From NCBI RefSeq assembly GCF_900162725.1, contig NZ_LT799418.1:1663836-1727835 (forward strand): a DNA stretch of 64,000 bases, in the 5' to 3' direction. The translations under genes were made by a program, and so were the position numbers. How positions within the stretch are numbered: position 1 is the stretch's first letter; the number at the start of each line of letters is the position of its first letter. Shown piece by piece: positions 61,067-64,000 of this stretch. This DNA is from Parabacteroides sp. Marseille-P3160. GTDB lineage: Bacteria > Bacteroidota > Bacteroidia > Bacteroidales > Tannerellaceae. The notes beneath the pieces are model-generated. The model was given only the letters and a program-made list of their open reading frames with translations. It was not told the origin of the DNA and ran no database searches.

Positions 61067-61339
61067 ATGGCACATAAAAAAGGAGTCGGTAGTTCCAAGA
61101 ACGGCCGCGAATCGCATAGCAAACGATTAGGTGTGAAGCTTTTCGGTGGTGAATTAGCCAAAGCCGGCAACATTCTCGTCCGCCAGAGAGGCACGGTACA
61201 TCATCCGGGGGAAAACGTAGGAATCGGTAAAGATCATACGTTGTACGCCTTGACGGATGGAGTCGTTACCTTCCGCAAAGGAAAAAACGAACGGTCATTC
61301 GTTTCGATCCAGCCCAAGCAACCGGTCGCGGAAGCGTAA
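61067..61339 (+). CDS. rpmA: 50S ribosomal protein L27
   Basis: A 90-residue L27, whose N-terminal tail reaches the peptidyl transferase centre. It begins [20 protein letters not shown] and continues [20 protein letters not shown], the family signature. There is no N-terminal extension of the kind cleaved in Firmicutes and no need for processing beyond Met removal. It ends at a strong terminator. Confidence 0.98.
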   Translation: MAHKKGVGSSKNGRESHSKRLGVKLFGGELAKAGNILVRQRGTVHHPGENVGIGKDHTLYALTDGVVTFRKGKNERSFVSIQPKQPVAEA

Positions 61340-61362
61340 GCCGGATTCAGGTAAAGAATAAT

Positions 61363-61404
61363 AAAAAATCGGATTGTCATTACGTATGGCAATCCGATTT
61401 TTTT
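61363..61404. terminator. Terminator between rpmA and kup
   Basis: A 14-bp stem (61363-61376 with 61390-61403) with A and T runs at its ends, working in both directions between convergent genes. Confidence 0.9.
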
Positions 61405-61405
61405 G

Positions 61406-63397
61406 TTATCCCTCCTTTTCCCCTTTGCCGATCGCTTCCAGTTTGGATTTCTGTAAAAGCCCCCGCAATTCTTCCTCCGTATGATCCGGGATAACGAGGG
61501 GAACAGTCTCCTGTACCGCAAAAGACGGATCGATATCCAGAACCCGGACATCGTTGCTGGCCAGTTTTTTCGTTAAGTCGTAGATTGAAACCAGGATCCG
61601 GCGAATAGGATTCAGTTCCAGATTACGGAAGATCCGGTCGACAACCACAAAGAGGAAGTCTCCCTTTATTTCGGTTCCTTTCAACGATGGATCCCGGGTG
61701 GAGAGATCGACCAAGCCGATTCTTTCCAGTTCATTGGTGATCAGATGTACATATTTATCGGTATGATAACCTAATTTGAATCCGGCGCGAATGTCGATTC
61801 TGAAGACTTTTTTCGGAATGAACGTTTTGACCGAATAGTTGAATTCGTAAGGCTCGTCACTGATAATCAGGCATACGAACCAGTAAGTATCCGCCCGTTT
61901 CGGACGTTTATAGAAGAGGGAATAATTTAGTTTACTCTCCAATTGGCTCTTGTTTTTGGCACGGGTGATGTAAACCAGATGAGTGGCGACTTTGGGAAGC
62001 GTTTGATCTTCGCTAACCTGCTCGATATGCCGTATTGTTCCGTCTACCGCATCGTAAGTCGTATACTTATTCTTAATTCTCCGTCCGTTGTACCAGGTAT
62101 ACATGATTAAGAATATCATGCCTGCTATTATGAGTGAAATGAAGCCGCCGTGAGTGAATTTCTGCATGTTGGCGATGAAAAAGCTCATTTCCACTATCAG
62201 GAAAAAGAGCGTCAGGGGAATGCTGTACCATAAGGGTTTCTTTGTCTGCAGGAAGTAAAGGAACAAGAGTAAACTGGTCATTATCATGCTGAGGGTAATT
62301 GCCAGCCCGTAGGCCGCTTCCAACTTCATGGAGGATTGGAAAATTAAAACGATCAACAGGCATAAAGCCAATAATATATAATTCACGGAGGGGATATACA
62401 TCTGGCCTTTGATATCCGTCGGGTATTTGATCTTAACCGATGGCCAGATATTTAATGACATCGCTTCGCTGATGACGGTAAACGAACTACTGATCAAGGC
62501 CTGGCTGGCGATAATTGCCGCGACCGTGGCCATGCCGATTCCCGGAAAGACAAACCAGGAAGGCATCATGGAGAAAAAGGGGTTGACATCATGCACTGCC
62601 CGTTGCGGATTATCCAGTATCCAGGCAGCCTGTCCCAGGTAGTTGAATATCAACATGGTTTTGACCATGAACCATGAGATACGGATATTCTTCAATCCGC
62701 AGTGCCCAAGGTCTGAATAAAGTGCTTCCGCTCCCGTGGTACAAAGGAAAATGGCGCCCAGAATGACCAATACGTCCGGCGCTTCCTGCAGGAAATGAAA
62801 TGCATACATCGGGTTGAAGGCTTTGAACACATCCAGGCGGAAAATGAATTGGCTGATTCCCAAAAGGCCTATCATCAGAAACCAACAAACCATAACCGGG
62901 CCGAAATATTTGCCTAAGGAACCGGTACCGAAGGGTTGGATCAGGAAAAGAATCAGAATAATGGTGATGGTGACAGGAACGACAGAGACCGAGGGAACTG
63001 CGCTATGCAGTCCCTCGATGGCCGAGAGCACCGTCATGGCCGGAGTAATGACTCCGTCCGCCAGCAGGGTGGCTGCGCCGAAAGCGGCGATAATGTAAGC
63101 CCAGCGATAGTTTCTCCGGATGAGGGCGAAAAGGGATAAAATGCCCCCTTCCCCTTTATTATCCGCCCGGAGAGTAATTAGGACATATTTGATGGTTGTC
63201 TGTAAGGTAAGCGTCCAAATGACGCAAGAGACAGCGCCCAGTATGTAGTCCGGCTGATAACTGGCGCCGACCGGAAGGTCTTTGAGTACGGCCCGCATAA
63301 CATAAAGCGGCGAGGTTCCGATGTCTCCAAAAACGATACCTATAGCGAGAATTACTCCTAATGCATTAAAAGGGATGTTATGTTTTTTTGTATTCAT
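61406..63397 (-). CDS. kup: KUP-family potassium transporter
   Basis: A 663-residue K+ uptake protein of the Kup/HAK/KT family. The N-terminal signature is LAIGIVFGDIGTSPLYVMRA; ADNKGEGGILSLFALIRR, LLADGVITPAMTVLSAIEG and LCTTGAEALYSDLGHCG are also diagnostic. About twelve membrane segments span residues 15-460; the soluble C-terminal 200 residues are cytoplasmic. It probably imports K+ with protons. It stands alone and converges with rpmA. Confidence 0.96.
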   Translation of the reverse strand: MNTKKHNIPFNALGVILAIGIVFGDIGTSPLYVMRAVLKDLPVGASYQPDYILGAVSCVIWTLTLQTTIKYVLITLRADNKGEGGILSLFALIRRNYRWAYIIAAFGAATLLADGVITPAMTVLSAIEGLHSAVPSVSVVPVTITIILILFLIQPFGTGSLGKYFGPVMVCWFLMIGLLGISQFIFRLDVFKAFNPMYAFHFLQEAPDVLVILGAIFLCTTGAEALYSDLGHCGLKNIRISWFMVKTMLIFNYLGQAAWILDNPQRAVHDVNPFFSMMPSWFVFPGIGMATVAAIIASQALISSSFTVISEAMSLNIWPSVKIKYPTDIKGQMYIPSVNYILLALCLLIVLIFQSSMKLEAAYGLAITLSMIMTSLLLFLYFLQTKKPLWYSIPLTLFFLIVEMSFFIANMQKFTHGGFISLIIAGMIFLIMYTWYNGRRIKNKYTTYDAVDGTIRHIEQVSEDQTLPKVATHLVYITRAKNKSQLESKLNYSLFYKRPKRADTYWFVCLIISDEPYEFNYSVKTFIPKKVFRIDIRAGFKLGYHTDKYVHLITNELERIGLVDLSTRDPSLKGTEIKGDFLFVVVDRIFRNLELNPIRRILVSIYDLTKKLASNDVRVLDIDPSFAVQETVPLVIPDHTEEELRGLLQKSKLEAIGKGEKEG

Positions 63398-63503
63398 GCA
63401 AATAAATCCTATTTTTTCGCCGCTAAAGTACTCGAATATTTAAATGAATGAAAAAAACGGATATTCTTTTTTACAGAAGAGGGTTGTTTTATTGAAATTT
63501 TTC

Positions 63504-63511
63504 TATATTTG
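63504..63511 (+). promoter_or_regulatory. -7 box of the NlpC/P60 gene
   Basis: TATATTTG fits TAnnTTTG, 20 bp before the start at 63532. A TTG at 63484-63486 is 17 bp upstream, a little short. Confidence 0.5.
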
Positions 63512-63531
63512 TCCGAAACGAACTTTTTCTA

Positions 63532-64000
63532 ATGATGCTTAAACGACTCATTCTTGTCATAGCCTTATTTACAATCATGATCGCCCAGAGTTCCTGCGGG
63601 GCATTGAAGATTTCGTCCGAAGAGTTGGAGGTGCCAGTGTTGTTGTCCCGCCAATTCGGTTTACCGATTGCCCCGGGAGATAATATCGAATTATATGAAG
63701 CCGCTTCTACTTGGTTAGGCACTCCTCACCGCTATGGGGGCAATTCCAAAAAAGGAATCGACTGTTCGGGTTTCGTTTGGGTCATCTTTAAAGAAGTTTA
63801 CGGTCTATCCCTGGCCTCTTCTTCCCAAGGAATGTTATCATCCAATTGCAAAATGATTGCCAAAACGGATTTGCAAGAAGGCGATCTGGTTTTCTTCAAG
63901 ACCGGACGGCGGAAAGGGCGCACGACGAATCATGTCGGCATTTACCTGAAAGATGGAAAGTTTGTCCATACCAGTACCTCCAACGGAGTCGTTGTCAGCA
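63532..64000 (+). CDS. NlpC/P60 (C40) peptidase lipoprotein, partial
   Basis: The first 156 codons of a lipoprotein with signal MMLKRLILVIALFTIMIAQS and lipobox QSSCG. The C40 domain follows: HRYGGNSKKGIDCSGFVWVI holds the catalytic Cys and GRTTNHVGIYLKDGKFVHTS the catalytic His. It is an envelope endopeptidase that probably cuts peptidoglycan stem peptides. The gene continues past the right edge; the third catalytic residue is beyond the window. Confidence 0.93.
   Translation, partial: MMLKRLILVIALFTIMIAQSSCGALKISSEELEVPVLLSRQFGLPIAPGDNIELYEAASTWLGTPHRYGGNSKKGIDCSGFVWVIFKEVYGLSLASSSQGMLSSNCKMIAKTDLQEGDLVFFKTGRRKGRTTNHVGIYLKDGKFVHTSTSNGVVVS

Overview
The window looks like chromosome of a gut Bacteroidales bacterium, most likely Parabacteroides or a near relative. 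The evidence is a SusC/SusD outer-membrane pair, many -7 boxes of the Bacteroidetes type TAnnTTTG (some with a TTG about 19-20 bp upstream), and families typical of the order (DUF3836, DUF4886, DUF1015 next to serA-serC, GH92). The genus is inference. No rRNA, tRNA, CRISPR array or complete insertion sequence was seen.

Layout. 1-7.2 kb: a leftward block with a HAD phosphatase edge, the serine cluster (serC, serA, DUF1015), rarA and a KefB-type antiporter. 7.3-11 kb: mscL, ferritin, peroxiredoxin, a DUF308 membrane protein and an unknown exported protein. 11.1-14.3 kb: yebC and pheT, leftward. 14.6-17.9 kb: a cupin gene, a methyltransferase gene interrupted by a 66-bp direct-repeat insertion, a nitroreductase and a trans-sulfuration enzyme. 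17.9-31 kb: a PIF1-like helicase with TPRs, tgt, an LptF/LptG permease, an AAA-ATPase/DUF4435 protein, an ArnT-like glycosyltransferase, a HAD-hotdog fusion, and a pair of DUF3857 proteins of which the second has lost the transglutaminase triad. 31-42 kb: DUF3836 protein, M23 peptidase, DUF4886 hydrolase, a nuclease-family protein with a beta-helix lipoprotein, pepD, an OmpH/Skp protein, a divIC-like gene and dnaX.

42.4-49.7 kb is an AT-rich accessory region that reads as a graveyard of defence and toxin-antitoxin genes: a diverged dnaX fragment, an AbiE-like pair (toxin frameshifted, antitoxin intact with a good promoter and operator), three DUF4143 ATPases (one out of frame at a C8 tract, one intact, one without its P-loop), a Fic remnant and a TOTE-like remnant. 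49.7-55 kb is a SusC/SusD/lipid-binding-lipoprotein transport locus. 55.4-58.1 kb has a small frameshifted gene, an amino acid permease and an antitoxin-like gene followed by a broken PIN toxin. The right end carries a GH92 mannosidase, rplU-rpmA, kup and an NlpC/P60 lipoprotein that runs off the edge.

The most unusual signal is a set of three unrelated intergenic arrays (20.26 kb, 37.13 kb, 60.52 kb). Each has about four units at exactly 22-bp spacing with a palindromic or near-palindromic core, and two have clear inverted-repeat ends. One lies exactly between the two divergent promoters of GH92 and rplU. The core differs between arrays but the architecture does not.
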